Assembly (NCBI GenBank): GCA_022824495.1
Contig: JAJDZU010000010.1
Location: 1-64,000 of the forward strand
DNA length: 64,000 nucleotides
Source of the DNA: Chloroflexota bacterium
GTDB taxonomy: Bacteria; Chloroflexota; UBA11872
Direction: 5' to 3'
This document shows, in pieces, positions 51,125-61,377 of this stretch. Under the pieces are notes generated by a model. It saw only the letters and a program-made list of their open reading frames with translations, ran no database searches and was not told the origin of the DNA. Both the position numbers and the translations under genes were made by a program. Position 1 is the first letter of the stretch. Each line of letters starts with the position of its first letter.

Positions 51125-52513
51125 ATGAGCGGCGAGGCTGAGGGGCGCCTGCCGGGTTCGTTTCGGGATCCGGCGGGCTTCGTGTTTCAGAGGGACGGCG
51201 CGTTTTATCGGCAGGTGAACCGTTCCTATGAAGCGACGTTCGCGACGCTGATGAATTCGGGTCTATACGCGAAGCTGGTCGAGCAAGGCCTTCTGATTCC
51301 ACATGAGAGCGCAGATCTCGGGCTGGCAGCGGAGCCGGAGGCGAGCGCAGTGATCAAGCCGGAGCAGCTCGAGTTCGTTTCGTATCCATTCGAGTGGTCG
51401 TTCTCGCAGTTGAAGGCAGCGGCTCTAACGACGCTAAGTGTGCAGCGACGGGCGTTGGAGCACGGCTTGTCGCTGAAGGACGCGAGCGCCTACAACATTC
51501 AGTTGCACGGCGGACGTCCTACGCTGATCGACACGCTGTCGTTCGAGCCGTACGAGCCGGGGCTGCCGTGGGTCGGCTATCGCCAGTTCTGCCAGCACTT
51601 CCTGGCGCCGCTGACCTTGATGGCGTATCGGGACGTGCGGCTCGGAACGCTGCTGCAGGGTCACCTGGATGGGTTGCCGCTGGACCTGGCCGCCGGCTTG
51701 GTGCCTTGGCGGACTCGGCTGCGACCCGGCCTGCTGATGCACTTGCATCTGCATAGCCGTGCGCAGGCTCGCCACACAGATTCGACGCGGGACCGGAAGA
51801 GCCTGAAGGGCCGCATGAGCCGACGCCGGCTGGACGCCCTGCTCGAGAGCCTGGAGTCGGCAGTGCGCCGACTTTCGTGGAATCCGGGCGATACGCCGTG
51901 GGCGAGCTATGGGGACCAGTCCAGCTACAGCGACGCCGGGCAGGCCGACAAGGAACGACTCGTAGCGGAGCACCTCGCGCAAGTCGACGCTGATTCCGTG
52001 TGGGACCTGGGCGGTAATATCGGAATCTTCAGCCGGATTGCGGCGGCCAAGGACATCCCAGTGGTGTCGATTGACAGCGACCCGGGGGCCGTCGATCTGA
52101 ACTACCGGCAAATGGCTGAGAGAGATGAGCGAAACCTGTTTCCGGTCGTGGCCGATTTGACGAGCCCGAGCCCGGCGCTCGGGTGGGACAACCGGGAGGT
52201 TCGGTCTCTCACGGAGCGAGGGCCCGCGGGACTGGTAATGGCGCTGGCGCTCATCCACCACCTGGCCATCAGCAACAACACGCGATTCGAGCAGGTGGCC
52301 GCGTTTTTCCGGTCGCTGGGGCGGAGCCTGCTGATCGAGTTCGTGCCGCCGGACGACCCGATGGTTGTCCGCCTGTTGGCGATGCGAAATCACACGTTCC
52401 CGTGGTACACGCAGAGTGAGTTTGAAGCAGTCTTTGCTCAGTACTTCCGGATAGAGCGGACGAACTCGATCGTGGACTCCGAGCGCCGTCTCTATTTGAT
52501 GTGCAGCCGCTGA
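51125..52513 (+). CDS. Kinase-like plus methyltransferase fusion, NoeA-like
   Basis: A 462-residue protein. The N-terminal part (about 1-240) resembles an aminoglycoside-kinase-like fold: LSLKDASAYNIQLHGGRPTL with IDTLSFEP supplies the HxD-type and metal-binding features, and PWVGYRQFCQHFLAPL is typical of NoeA-like proteins. The C-terminal part (from about 280) is a class I methyltransferase with VWDLGGNIGIFSRIAA for SAM. NoeA acts in nodulation-factor decoration, so glycan modification fits the setting. It starts 6 bases after the small membrane gene, so the two are likely one operon. Confidence 0.68.
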   Translation: MSGEAEGRLPGSFRDPAGFVFQRDGAFYRQVNRSYEATFATLMNSGLYAKLVEQGLLIPHESADLGLAAEPEASAVIKPEQLEFVSYPFEWSFSQLKAAALTTLSVQRRALEHGLSLKDASAYNIQLHGGRPTLIDTLSFEPYEPGLPWVGYRQFCQHFLAPLTLMAYRDVRLGTLLQGHLDGLPLDLAAGLVPWRTRLRPGLLMHLHLHSRAQARHTDSTRDRKSLKGRMSRRRLDALLESLESAVRRLSWNPGDTPWASYGDQSSYSDAGQADKERLVAEHLAQVDADSVWDLGGNIGIFSRIAAAKDIPVVSIDSDPGAVDLNYRQMAERDERNLFPVVADLTSPSPALGWDNREVRSLTERGPAGLVMALALIHHLAISNNTRFEQVAAFFRSLGRSLLIEFVPPDDPMVVRLLAMRNHTFPWYTQSEFEAVFAQYFRIERTNSIVDSERRLYLMCSR

Positions 52514-52574
52514 CGTGTTGCCGGCGCACACTCCGCTGCCGCGCGTGGCCACTCGCCGTCCGGTGTGAATCCGA

Positions 52575-53333
52575 GTGAATGTAGAGCGAACGGTAGTCAA
52601 CGACTGCAAGGCCCTGTTCTTTCCGGCGCACGAAGCCGCGACCGACGGGTCCGTCGGTCTGCTCCTCGCCGGCTTGCAGTCGTCAACGCTTCTTCACAGG
52701 TTCAGTAACTGGACCGAGGCCTGGCAATCGGCCGGGTATGCGATCGCCTCGTATGGCTTCAAGGACGATCGCTATACATGGGGCGCGGACGCGGGCGTGG
52801 CGACCCTTTCCGGGTTGCTGGCCGAGGCGCGCCGGCGCTGGCCGGTCCGGCGTCCGGTTGTCTGCGGCTCGTCGCGCGGCGGGCTGACCGCCCTGGTGTG
52901 GGCGCACCGCAATCCGGGTGTGCCGCTAGCCTGGTTCGGGATGAACCCGGTGATGAATCTGGGTCCGTTCTACGACCTTACCGGGCGAGCACCGTCGCTC
53001 AATGCGGCCTATGGCATTAGGTCTAAGGCCCAATTGCTTCGGGAGGTGTGTCCGCGAGTGAATCCGGTTGACCTGGCCGGTGACTTGACCTGGCTGCCCT
53101 TGCGCACCTGGCAGGGTCGCGACGACGAGGTGACGCCGCCCGGCGAGCTGGAGCGGTTCGCCGCAGCAATCCGCGAGGCCGGCGGCTCGCACGGAATCGT
53201 GTACGGGCCTGGCGGCCACGCGACGCCGGAAGGGCCCAACCACCAGTTCGACGCCGAAGCCCAGATCTCGTTCGCACGAGCGGCTGAAAACTGTAGGGAT
53301 GGCACCTGGGGATCAGGCGAACCAGGCCTGTAG
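52575..53333 (+). CDS. Alpha/beta-hydrolase-fold protein
   Basis: A 252-residue soluble hydrolase. The nucleophile elbow CGSSRGGL has S100. The acid D184 is in GRDDEVTP, and H215 is in GGHATPEG; order and spacing fit a serine esterase or peptidase. No signal peptide is visible. It starts GTG 52575, close to the methyltransferase gene. It may remove or transfer an acyl group on glycans or lipids; the substrate is unknown. Confidence 0.75.
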   Translation: MNVERTVVNDCKALFFPAHEAATDGSVGLLLAGLQSSTLLHRFSNWTEAWQSAGYAIASYGFKDDRYTWGADAGVATLSGLLAEARRRWPVRRPVVCGSSRGGLTALVWAHRNPGVPLAWFGMNPVMNLGPFYDLTGRAPSLNAAYGIRSKAQLLREVCPRVNPVDLAGDLTWLPLRTWQGRDDEVTPPGELERFAAAIREAGGSHGIVYGPGGHATPEGPNHQFDAEAQISFARAAENCRDGTWGSGEPGL

Positions 53334-53453
53334 GTGCGGTAGGTGCGATAGGCGCGCAAGGTGGGCTGGAAGACGCCGCAGCCTTGCCGTCCGACACCCG
53401 ATCCACAGGCCTATGCTGCTAGCTAGATCGCTTGCTCAACGCTACGACCCGCA

Positions 53454-55709
53454 ATGATTGTCCGCGTGTCCACCCTCAACCGTCGCCGCTTCCTGCGTGC
53501 CACCGCGCTGATTGCCAGCGGGCTGGCGCCAGCCGTGACAGGGCGAAGCGCACTGGGCGCCCGGCAGACGTTGGCGCCAAACGCGATAGAGACGGAAGAC
53601 GGGGCGTTCTTTCCGAGCGGCGATGGCGTATCGGGCTTCCACGTGCGAGACCTGCTGGACGGACCAAGATTCTGGTCGTTTTACGACGCCGCCGGAGGCC
53701 ACTCGTGGTACGGCCCGCCAATTAGCCGGGTCTGGGAAGACTCGGCTCGCTGGTATCAACTCTTTGCGTGCGCGCTGTTCGTGCAACCGAAGAACGGCGG
53801 TGGCGCACGGCTGGCGCCGCTCGTGGAGTTAATCGTCAGCGGGCCGCCCGTTTCCAACGGCTTTTCGAACGCCACCAAGCTTGAGTTCGACGGCTGGCCC
53901 AGATTCGGCAGTGGGCCGCGCGTGTATGGACCGATTCAGACGTTCATCACCAGCCGACCCAGGCTTCAGACCGGCGCGGCTCGCTCCGAGCCGCGGAGTG
54001 CCGTTGGCCACGTCCGCAACCTGTTCACCAATGTTGGGCTGGAACAGGTCGGCGGACAGGTTCGACTGGGTGTCTTGGGCCAACGCTACCGGGCGTATTT
54101 TGCAGGCTGGCCCAGCCGTCTGCCGGCCGCGGCCACCGTACCGGAGCAATTCGCTGTGGGCACCCGGACCGAGAGCGTTTCGGTAGGCGTCCCGGTCGGT
54201 GCCCTGGGTGAGGCTTCGGGCGACCTTGCCGGCCTGACGAGGGGCCTTGACGGCGGGTTTGGCTGCACGCTGGGAAGCGAGCCTGGACCGGTCGGCGGGG
54301 TCGCCCACATGAACGGCCTTGGCTTGTCGTGGAGCCGCGAGCAGTTCCTGTGGAACACCCTGCGCGGCTACAGCCCGCCGGCGTTGCCGACGATTGCCAC
54401 GGACCGGAATTTCCGGGTAACCAGGGAGATTGTGGGGCTTCTCCAGTTCACGCCGGCCTACGCGGGCGGAGGACTTTACGCACCGGCCAAATACAATCCA
54501 CCCCACGGTCTGCACCTGCCGGCCGGCGACCCTAGGAACCACTTTGGGCAGTTCGTGCGTGGGATCGTCGAAAGCCGCAAGGCCCTGCCGGGGGGACGCA
54601 CGGCTTCAGGGCTGAACCCAATCAGCCGCTGGATACCCTGGAACGAGCCAGATATCTGCCGCCCCGGAATGCCGGGCTACGCCTGGGGCGGTGTGCCGCA
54701 CGCGCGTTGGGTCAACCGCACGGGAGGCTCCGGTTCGGCCGCTATCGGCGAGATTGATGAGGCAGGACGACGAGAGCGGCTCTATCGCCTAGTGCAGGTG
54801 GCCTTCGACTCCATGATTGCCGCCGACCCCAACGCGCGCCTGATATTCCCCTCGTTGAGCCTGGTTGACACGACTTGCGACAACTCCGTCCGGCGAATGG
54901 CGTTTTGGGACGGATGGACCGGATTCCTGGCCCGCCAGCGGGACCGCCGGGCGCTGGTGGACAACGGTTTCTTCTTTCACGACGTCTCGCTGACGCTGCA
55001 CAAGGAACCGGAACGTGTCGCCGAAATCGTCGGCCGGTACCGTGCGGCGCTGGACAACCTCTCGGAAACGGTAGGCGAAACGGATCCGCTGGCCGGACAG
55101 CGCAAGATCATCCTGATGGAACTTGGGTTACAGGACGATCCCCGGCTGGGCGCCTTTTTTGATGACGAAGACGTGGCGCACTTCACGATTCAGGCCGTGG
55201 CCAACGCTTTCGTAGCGGGCGCCGACGAGGTCGCGTTCCACAAGCTGGTCGACTACCCGCTGTCCACTCTGGCCGGAAAAGGCGCGCGAACGGCGGTGCG
55301 CTACATGTCGCACGTCACACGGCAACATCCCGACCGGCGCAAGTGGCCCGACATCAGTGGCGAACGGGCGGCCAACGCGTATTTCGGCCCGGTGCGCATT
55401 GACCTTCCAGGCCAGGGGTTCGTGACGAGCGTGATTTACAACCGCCAGCGCGAGCCCATGGACATGACGCTCAGGTTCAGCGTGACTGACTCCGTGCCCG
55501 ACCCGGTGATCCACCTGGCCGACCACGCCGGCCGGGAGCGAAAGCTGGAGCCGGGGACCTATCGACTAATCCTGGCTTCGCCCCGCAGCACGTTCAATGC
55601 CTATGGCAAGAACTGGGCGTGGGTGGGGGGCGGCACACACGTTGTCCGCTATTCCGACACCGTGAGCCTGACGACGGACCCGGCGATTCCGGAAATCGTG
55701 GATTACTGA
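53454..55709 (+). CDS. Tat-exported glycosidase-like protein
   Basis: A 751-residue protein. The start carries a twin-arginine signal (RRRFLRATALIASGLAPAV, about 10-28). The middle domain (about 300-620) looks like a TIM-barrel glycosidase of the GH39/GH5-like clan: E398 in WNEP would be the acid/base, and E556 in IILMELGL the nucleophile. The two lie 158 residues apart, as usual. The preceding ~250 residues include a SWYGPPIS module. It would act on polysaccharide outside the cell. ATG 53454 is used; GTG 53466 is an alternative. Confidence 0.62.
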   Translation: MIVRVSTLNRRRFLRATALIASGLAPAVTGRSALGARQTLAPNAIETEDGAFFPSGDGVSGFHVRDLLDGPRFWSFYDAAGGHSWYGPPISRVWEDSARWYQLFACALFVQPKNGGGARLAPLVELIVSGPPVSNGFSNATKLEFDGWPRFGSGPRVYGPIQTFITSRPRLQTGAARSEPRSAVGHVRNLFTNVGLEQVGGQVRLGVLGQRYRAYFAGWPSRLPAAATVPEQFAVGTRTESVSVGVPVGALGEASGDLAGLTRGLDGGFGCTLGSEPGPVGGVAHMNGLGLSWSREQFLWNTLRGYSPPALPTIATDRNFRVTREIVGLLQFTPAYAGGGLYAPAKYNPPHGLHLPAGDPRNHFGQFVRGIVESRKALPGGRTASGLNPISRWIPWNEPDICRPGMPGYAWGGVPHARWVNRTGGSGSAAIGEIDEAGRRERLYRLVQVAFDSMIAADPNARLIFPSLSLVDTTCDNSVRRMAFWDGWTGFLARQRDRRALVDNGFFFHDVSLTLHKEPERVAEIVGRYRAALDNLSETVGETDPLAGQRKIILMELGLQDDPRLGAFFDDEDVAHFTIQAVANAFVAGADEVAFHKLVDYPLSTLAGKGARTAVRYMSHVTRQHPDRRKWPDISGERAANAYFGPVRIDLPGQGFVTSVIYNRQREPMDMTLRFSVTDSVPDPVIHLADHAGRERKLEPGTYRLILASPRSTFNAYGKNWAWVGGGTHVVRYSDTVSLTTDPAIPEIVDY

Positions 55710-55829
55710 ACGATTCCCGCCGGAGCCTGAACTGCCTGGGCACGATCAGCGCTCCGCGCGCGCCCGAGTCGTGGGGTGGGATTGACGCCAGGACCAAAGA
55801 ACCGGTCGTCTGACGTTAGTTCCGTGGAC

Positions 55830-56126
55830 TCAGGCGCGGAAGGTGCGTTGGGGGCCGCTGAAGCCTTCGCGGTGGGTTCGCTGGCCGCCGACGAGGCCGC
55901 GCCAGAGCCAGACGCGGCGGGGCGTGCCGGCGTCGTCGCGTTCCACGCGGACACGCACGCCGCGGCCCCACATGGCGTCGTCGCCATAGAGGCGGACGAG
56001 GGTGGCTTCCAGGTCGGCCCGCAATGCGCCGACGTCGTCTTCCGAGGCCACATCCACGGCGTGGCGGTGTTCGGGGTGGTCGTAGAGTCCGCGGACGACG
56101 GGCTCGAGGTCGCGTTCGACGGTCAT
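55830..56126 (-). CDS. Conserved-looking hypothetical protein
   Basis: A 98-residue soluble protein from ATG 56124-56126 (MTVERDLEPVVRGLYD). The middle holds VASEDDVGALRADLEATLVR and the end is rich in Arg/Gly. I recognise no family. The frame is open to 56189 but lacks coding character there. It lies tail to tail with the glycosidase-like gene and diverges from the Ldh2-type gene. Confidence 0.4.
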   Translation of the reverse strand: MTVERDLEPVVRGLYDHPEHRHAVDVASEDDVGALRADLEATLVRLYGDDAMWGRGVRVRVERDDAGTPRRVWLWRGLVGGQRTHREGFSGPQRTFRA

Positions 56127-56248
56127 GGGCGGTCGGAGTCTCAGCCAGGGTCGTGTCGGGAGGGATGGTAGCAAGGACGCTATGGGCACGGTCGCTTAGC
56201 ATGGCTGCGTCCAGACGTGATCGGCGTTGAGGCAAAAGGACGGGTTGC

Positions 56249-57301
56249 ATGTACGACGCCAACAAGCGCCGCGTGCCGGTTGACGTGCTGACGGCGTTCA
56301 CGCGCGATCTGCTGGAGCGGCACGGCATGACGCCGGAGCACGCGGAGATCATGACCGCCAACCTGGTGGAAGCGGACATGCGCGGCGTGACCTCGCACGG
56401 ACACTGGTTGCTGCGGCGCTACTCGGGCTTGCTGGACGAGGGCGAAATGAATCCGCGACCCAATGTTCGCGTGGTTCGCGAAACCTCCGCGACGGTGCTA
56501 GTGGACGGGGACTCCGCGCCAGGCCACGTGGCAGGCGCGCTGACGATGCGGGCGGTAATCGAGAAGGCGCGCGAGGCGGGCGCGGCGACGGGAATCACGC
56601 GCCGCAGCCGGCACTTCGGGGCGGCGGCGCACTTCGCCCTGTTGGCGGTTCCGCACGACATGGTGGGATTCGCCACGACCAACGCCGGGCCGACGATGTT
56701 CGCGTTTGGGGGCCGCGAGCGGGTCGTGGGAAACAACCCCATTGCTTACGCCATTCCGGCGGGGCGCGAGCGGCCGCTGGTGCTGGACATGGCGATGTCA
56801 ATGTCGGCCAACAGCCGCATCGCCATCTTTGAGCGCCTTGGTCAGCAGATTCCTGAGGGCTGGGCGCTGGACAATCGCGGGTTGCCCACGACCGATCCCA
56901 CGGCTTTCGCCGACAACGGGGCCGGCGCTCCGATTGGCGGACCGAAGGGCATTGGGCTGGCCCAGATCGTGGACGCAATGACGGGCGTTCTTTCGGGGTC
57001 CGGCTACGCACAATCCGTGGGCCGGGCGGCGGGCGACAAAGGCGCCATCTCGCACATGTTCCAGGCCACGGACATTGCGGCATTCATGCCGGTGGAGACG
57101 TTCAAGTCACGCATGGACGCGCAGATCGAGCAGTTCCACAGCTCGGCCCCAGCCAACGGCCTGAGCGAATTGCTGGTGGCGGGCGAGATGGAGTGGCGCG
57201 CCTACGACGAGGCGACGACCGAGGGCGTGGCGTTACTGGAACCGATCATCGCCGATCTGAACGAGGTAGCCGCGCGGAAGGGTGCGCCAACCCGGCTTTG
57301 A
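56249..57301 (+). CDS. Malate/L-lactate dehydrogenase family (Ldh_2) oxidoreductase
   Basis: A 350-residue NAD(P)-dependent oxidoreductase of the Ldh_2/ureidoglycolate dehydrogenase family. EADMRGVTSHGHWLLRRY (about 42-59) with the catalytic His, ATGITRRSRHFGAAAHFAL, GNNPIAYAIP and GGPKGIGLAQIVDAM are the family signatures. It oxidises 2-hydroxy acids such as malate, lactate or ureidoglycolate, reverse possible. AAAAGGACGGGTT before the ATG contains a usable ribosome binding site. It converges on ispH. Confidence 0.88.
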   Translation: MYDANKRRVPVDVLTAFTRDLLERHGMTPEHAEIMTANLVEADMRGVTSHGHWLLRRYSGLLDEGEMNPRPNVRVVRETSATVLVDGDSAPGHVAGALTMRAVIEKAREAGAATGITRRSRHFGAAAHFALLAVPHDMVGFATTNAGPTMFAFGGRERVVGNNPIAYAIPAGRERPLVLDMAMSMSANSRIAIFERLGQQIPEGWALDNRGLPTTDPTAFADNGAGAPIGGPKGIGLAQIVDAMTGVLSGSGYAQSVGRAAGDKGAISHMFQATDIAAFMPVETFKSRMDAQIEQFHSSAPANGLSELLVAGEMEWRAYDEATTEGVALLEPIIADLNEVAARKGAPTRL

Positions 57302-57313
57302 GCGGGCAGAGTC

Positions 57314-58201
57314 TCAGGCTATCGGGACGGCTTCAGGCTTCGGCTCGTAGGCCTCGATGAGTTCGATGACCTGCCGGGTGACGCGGGCCGGCGTGGACGC
57401 GCCGGCGGTGACGCCGACGCGCATGCCGGGCTTGAACCAGGACAAGTCGACTTCGTCCGCGCTGTCCACCAAGTACGCCGGGGTCTGCTTGACGTTGCGC
57501 ACGACCTCGACGAGCCGGTGCGAGTTTGAACTACGGTCGCTGCCGACCACAACCACCAGATCGCAGACTTCCGCCGCTTTCACGGCGGCTTCCTGGCGGT
57601 CTTGGGTCGCCAGGCAGATGTCGTTGTGGACCTCGACATGCGGGTATTTGGCGACGACCGCGTCGATCACGTCCTGCGTGTCCCAGATGCTAAGGGTGGT
57701 CTGGGTGGTGACGGCCAGGCGGTCGTTCCGCAGTTTAAGCTTGGCGACATCCTCCACCGTGCTGACCAGGTGCACGTGGCCGGGCGCCTCGCCGATGGCG
57801 CCGTCGGGTTCGGGGTGCCCGGGCTTGCCGACGTAGATGATTTCGTAACCTCGGGACACTAGGTCGATGATGAGATCGTGAGTGATGTAAACATCGGAGC
57901 AAGTGGCGTCGATGACCGTCAGGCCCTTATCGATCGCGCGCTGCTTGACCGCAGGCGAGACGCCGTGGGCGGTGAGGATGACGGTGCCGTGCCGGATCTG
58001 CTCCAGACCAGCCATGCGGTCGTCGAAGTCGACCAACTGCACGCCGTTCTCGGCCAGCTCGTTGACCACGTGCGCGTTATGCACCAGGTAGCCCAGCATG
58101 TAGACGGGTCCCTGGTGCTGCGACCCAGCCTCGTTGGCAAGCCGAATCGCATCGACGACGCCGTGGCAGAAGCCGCGGGGGGTTATGCGAAGTACGTCCA
58201 T
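57314..58201 (-). CDS. ispH: 4-hydroxy-3-methylbut-2-enyl diphosphate reductase
   Basis: A 295-residue IspH (LytB), the last enzyme of the MEP pathway to isoprenoid precursors. The [4Fe-4S] ligands C12 (GFCHG), C101 (DATCSD) and C196 (NDICLAT) are all present, as is the catalytic Glu131 in GHPEPDG. It is cytoplasmic and uses reduced ferredoxin or flavodoxin. The start at ATG 58199-58201 fits the family. It is a clear housekeeping gene. It is 65 bases downstream of the DUF255 gene on the same strand. Confidence 0.93.
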   Translation of the reverse strand: MDVLRITPRGFCHGVVDAIRLANEAGSQHQGPVYMLGYLVHNAHVVNELAENGVQLVDFDDRMAGLEQIRHGTVILTAHGVSPAVKQRAIDKGLTVIDATCSDVYITHDLIIDLVSRGYEIIYVGKPGHPEPDGAIGEAPGHVHLVSTVEDVAKLKLRNDRLAVTTQTTLSIWDTQDVIDAVVAKYPHVEVHNDICLATQDRQEAAVKAAEVCDLVVVVGSDRSSNSHRLVEVVRNVKQTPAYLVDSADEVDLSWFKPGMRVGVTAGASTPARVTRQVIELIEAYEPKPEAVPIA

Positions 58202-58266
58202 CGAGTCGTCAAACAGTCACGGTGCGGGGTCGCCGGTACAAGAATTGCACAACGGCGCGGCTCGCG

Positions 58267-60300
58267 TTAGCCCTCGTCCAGCAACTGCTGGACAGTGTCG
58301 GGATCGCTGGTGGGCACTTTGCAGACGAAGCCGTGACAGACATAGGCAGCGGCCTGGCCCTTGAGCGGATGGCGGTCGTGAAGCAGGGGGACTCCGGCCC
58401 CATCTCCGTCGGCTGCCGCGGCCACGACAGTGCGGGGACGATATGTATCCCGGACGACACTGAGTAGATCCTCGCGTCCCGACCGATCGCCAATAACCGC
58501 GATGCCAGCAGGTTCGCCCACGAGAAAGTCGGCAGCGCTGAACCACTGGGCGAAGGCGGTGGGGTAGCTGGCTGCACCTGGGCCTACCGCGGCCAGCGCC
58601 TGCTCGGCGGCATCCAGGTAACGAGCCTCGCCCGTCATCGCATGCATGCGGCCCAGCACCGTAACCGCCATCGAGCCTCCGGAGGGCGTGGCGTTGTCCT
58701 GGACGTTCTTGGGGCGGGTGACGAGTTGCTCGTGGTCGTCGCTGGTGTCGAAGAATCCGCCTTCTGAATCCTGGAAGTGCTCCAGCATGGCGTCGGCCAG
58801 ACCGCGCGCCGCTTCGAACCAGCGCTCGTCAAAGGTGGTCTGGTAGAGCTCCAGCAGGCCCTCGGCCAGGCAAGCGTAGTCCTCCAGGTAGGCGTTGAAG
58901 CGGGCGCGGCCGTCTTTCCAAGTGCGCCAGAGGCGGTTGTCCTCTCGCCAGAGTTCAGTGCAGCAGAACTCGGCGGCGGCCTTGGCGATTGCCATGTAGT
59001 CGTCGCGGTCGAGGGCGCGCGCGGCTTCGGCGAAGGCCGCGATCATGAGGCCGTTCCAAGCGGTGATGATCTTGTCGTCGAGGCCAGGGCGGATCCGATT
59101 GGCGCGGCGTTCGAACAGGCGCGGCAGTGCACGGTCCGCAGCGGCCTGGATGTCGAGAGGTTTCACATCGTGCTGGTAGGCCAGTACGTCCAGGTCCTTG
59201 AGCCGGCGCAGGACATTGACGCCTTCCCAATTGCCACGAGCGGAGACGTCGTAGGTGTCGGCCACCAGGTCGGCGTCGTCGCCCAGAACCTCACGCACTT
59301 CGTCCAGCGACCAGACGTAGAACTTGCCTTCTTCGCCTTCGGAGTCGGCGTCCAGGGTGCTGAAAAAGCCGCCCTGGGGGTGCGTCATCTCGCGCACAAC
59401 CCAGTCCAGCGTCTCCTCGACGACACGACGGTGAGCCGTGTCGCCGCCGATCTGCCAGGCGTGCAGGTAGACGCGGGCGAGCTGGCTGTTGTCGTAGAGC
59501 ATCTTCTCGAAGTGGGGCACGTGCCAGGCGGCATCCACGCTGTAGCGGTGGAAGCCGCCGCCGACGTGGTCATAGATGCCGCCGCGGGCCATGCGATGGA
59601 GGGCGCGGTCTGCAATCTCCAGCAGCAGACCCTCGCCGGTGGCCAGGTGGCGGCGCAAGAGGAACTCGATGGCCATGGCCTGCGGGAACTTGGGCGCCTG
59701 ACCCCAGCCGCCGTGGGTGCGATCCTCGCTGCCGGCCAGGGCCTGCGAGGCGCGGCGCAGATCGTCGTCGGCGACTGGCGCGGCAGGTAGATCAAGGCTG
59801 TCGGCCGCCTGGATCGCTTCGGTCAGACGGCCCGCACCCGATTCCAACTCATCGCGGCGGTTGATCCAGGCGTCGTTCACAGCCGTGAGCACCTGCTGGA
59901 ATGACGGCATACCGTGGCGGGGCTCCGGCGGAAAGTACGTGCCGCCGTGGAACGGCTTTCCCTCAGGGGTCATGAACACGGACATGGGCCAGCCGCCGTG
60001 GCGGGTGAGCAGCTGGACCGCGGACATGTAGATCTGGTCCACGTCCGGACGCTCTTCGCGGTCAACCTTGACCGATATGAAGTGTTCGTTCAGGACATCG
60101 GCGGTTTCCTGATCCTCGAACGACTCGCGTTCCATCACGTGGCACCAGTGACAAGCGGCGTAGCCGACGCTGAGGAAGATGGGCTTGCCGCTGGCCCGCG
60201 ACGCGGCGAAGGCCTCGTCGCCCCAGGGATACCAGTCCACCGGGTTGTGCTGATGCTGGAGCAGGTAGGGGCTGGACTCGGCGGCGAGGCGGTTGGGCAT
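58267..60300 (-). CDS. DUF255 thioredoxin-fold / N-acylglucosamine-epimerase-like protein
   Basis: A 677-residue YyaL/SPATA20-type protein. [19 protein letters not shown] (about 9-27), C50 and C53 of CHWC in a thioredoxin-like fold, and [13 protein letters not shown] are the signature part. The rest (about 190-650) is an (alpha/alpha)-barrel like N-acylglucosamine 2-epimerases. It is cytoplasmic by sequence. The family is common but its reaction has not been settled. ATG 60298-60300 is the start. Confidence 0.88.
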   Translation of the reverse strand: MPNRLAAESSPYLLQHQHNPVDWYPWGDEAFAASRASGKPIFLSVGYAACHWCHVMERESFEDQETADVLNEHFISVKVDREERPDVDQIYMSAVQLLTRHGGWPMSVFMTPEGKPFHGGTYFPPEPRHGMPSFQQVLTAVNDAWINRRDELESGAGRLTEAIQAADSLDLPAAPVADDDLRRASQALAGSEDRTHGGWGQAPKFPQAMAIEFLLRRHLATGEGLLLEIADRALHRMARGGIYDHVGGGFHRYSVDAAWHVPHFEKMLYDNSQLARVYLHAWQIGGDTAHRRVVEETLDWVVREMTHPQGGFFSTLDADSEGEEGKFYVWSLDEVREVLGDDADLVADTYDVSARGNWEGVNVLRRLKDLDVLAYQHDVKPLDIQAAADRALPRLFERRANRIRPGLDDKIITAWNGLMIAAFAEAARALDRDDYMAIAKAAAEFCCTELWREDNRLWRTWKDGRARFNAYLEDYACLAEGLLELYQTTFDERWFEAARGLADAMLEHFQDSEGGFFDTSDDHEQLVTRPKNVQDNATPSGGSMAVTVLGRMHAMTGEARYLDAAEQALAAVGPGAASYPTAFAQWFSAADFLVGEPAGIAVIGDRSGREDLLSVVRDTYRPRTVVAAAADGDGAGVPLLHDRHPLKGQAAAYVCHGFVCKVPTSDPDTVQQLLDEG

Positions 60301-60398
60301 CAGGTCACGACCGTGAAGTGCGTCAAGTCTTCAATTGTGCGGGCCATACAGGCTGTCGCCAACGCTTGCCCAGGGCAGAACTGCCGGGACACGCAAGG

Positions 60399-61217
60399 CT
60401 AGATCAAATCCAGCAGCTGGTCGCGCAGGCGCACGGTTTCACTTAACACGTCCTGGCCGTCCAGCGATAGCCAGCCGACATGCACGACCTCCAGCGCAAT
60501 TATCCCGTCGTAGTCGGCGGATTTCAGGTCACGCACGATGCGGGCGAAGTCGATCTCACCTTCGTCGAAGCCCGTCTGCAACTTCCCCAGGGCCGCCTGG
60601 CGGGCGTGCCAGTGGGTGCCGTGCGGGTGCATCACGGCTATCTGCTCGTAGGTCATGCCGTGGAAGACGAAGTGGGAGTGGTCGACGGTGAGCGACAAGC
60701 CCGGCACTTCGTCCAGCATGCGAAGCGCGAGTTCCGGGCTCCACGTCACGCTCTCAACGTGTGGCTCGATGCGCAACTGAACCCCGCGCTCGGCTGCATG
60801 TTCTGCGAGCGGAACGAGTTGATCACGGCCGCGCGCGAAGGCGGTCTCGGCGTCCAGGTCGGGCCAGTACTTACCGGGGCTGAGGGTAATGCCGTCCAGC
60901 CCAACATCGGCGGCGAAGTCGATCCAGCCGGCGTAGACGCGACGCTGATGGACGTACTCCTCCTCGTCCGGGGTGTTGGTGATGTGCTTGTCGGTGGCTT
61001 GGGGAAAGGCGTCGTAGAAGCGCATGCCGTGGAGCTCACCGATGGCACGTACGCGTTCCGCTTCGCGTTCGGGATTCGCGCCCACCACATCGGGATCCAG
61101 GTCGGCGCCGTTACCCAGGTCCATGACGGAAATGCCAAGCGCGCACCACACGCGAACCGCCTCTTCCAGCTTCAGGTGCGGCGTGGAAAAGATGTGGCCG
61201 CCGACTTGGATGGGCAT
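60399..61217 (-). CDS. Sugar phosphate isomerase/epimerase-type TIM barrel
   Basis: A 272-residue AP-endonuclease-2-like TIM barrel. Metal ligands are suggested by E in RIEPHVES (about 150), H in LTVDHSHFVF (about 183), H in HWHARQA (about 210) and E in IALEVVHVGW (about 247). It would isomerise or epimerise a sugar or sugar acid. It is 98 bases ahead of the DUF255 gene, so joint transcription is possible. It is distinct from the similar gene at 19680. Confidence 0.75.
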   Translation of the reverse strand: MPIQVGGHIFSTPHLKLEEAVRVWCALGISVMDLGNGADLDPDVVGANPEREAERVRAIGELHGMRFYDAFPQATDKHITNTPDEEEYVHQRRVYAGWIDFAADVGLDGITLSPGKYWPDLDAETAFARGRDQLVPLAEHAAERGVQLRIEPHVESVTWSPELALRMLDEVPGLSLTVDHSHFVFHGMTYEQIAVMHPHGTHWHARQAALGKLQTGFDEGEIDFARIVRDLKSADYDGIIALEVVHVGWLSLDGQDVLSETVRLRDQLLDLI

Positions 61218-61377
61218 GGGTGGATTCCGAGAATCGAGTCTCCGCAGTACAACCAGCGTCGTACCGCTGTGTCAACCGTCGGGAACTACTTGCTCAACTC
61301 CGTCTCGATTCATCTCGGCGTACCTTGCCGAGACTCAACGTCTACGCTACCAACGAATCGTCCGCCTGAGGGCAGCG

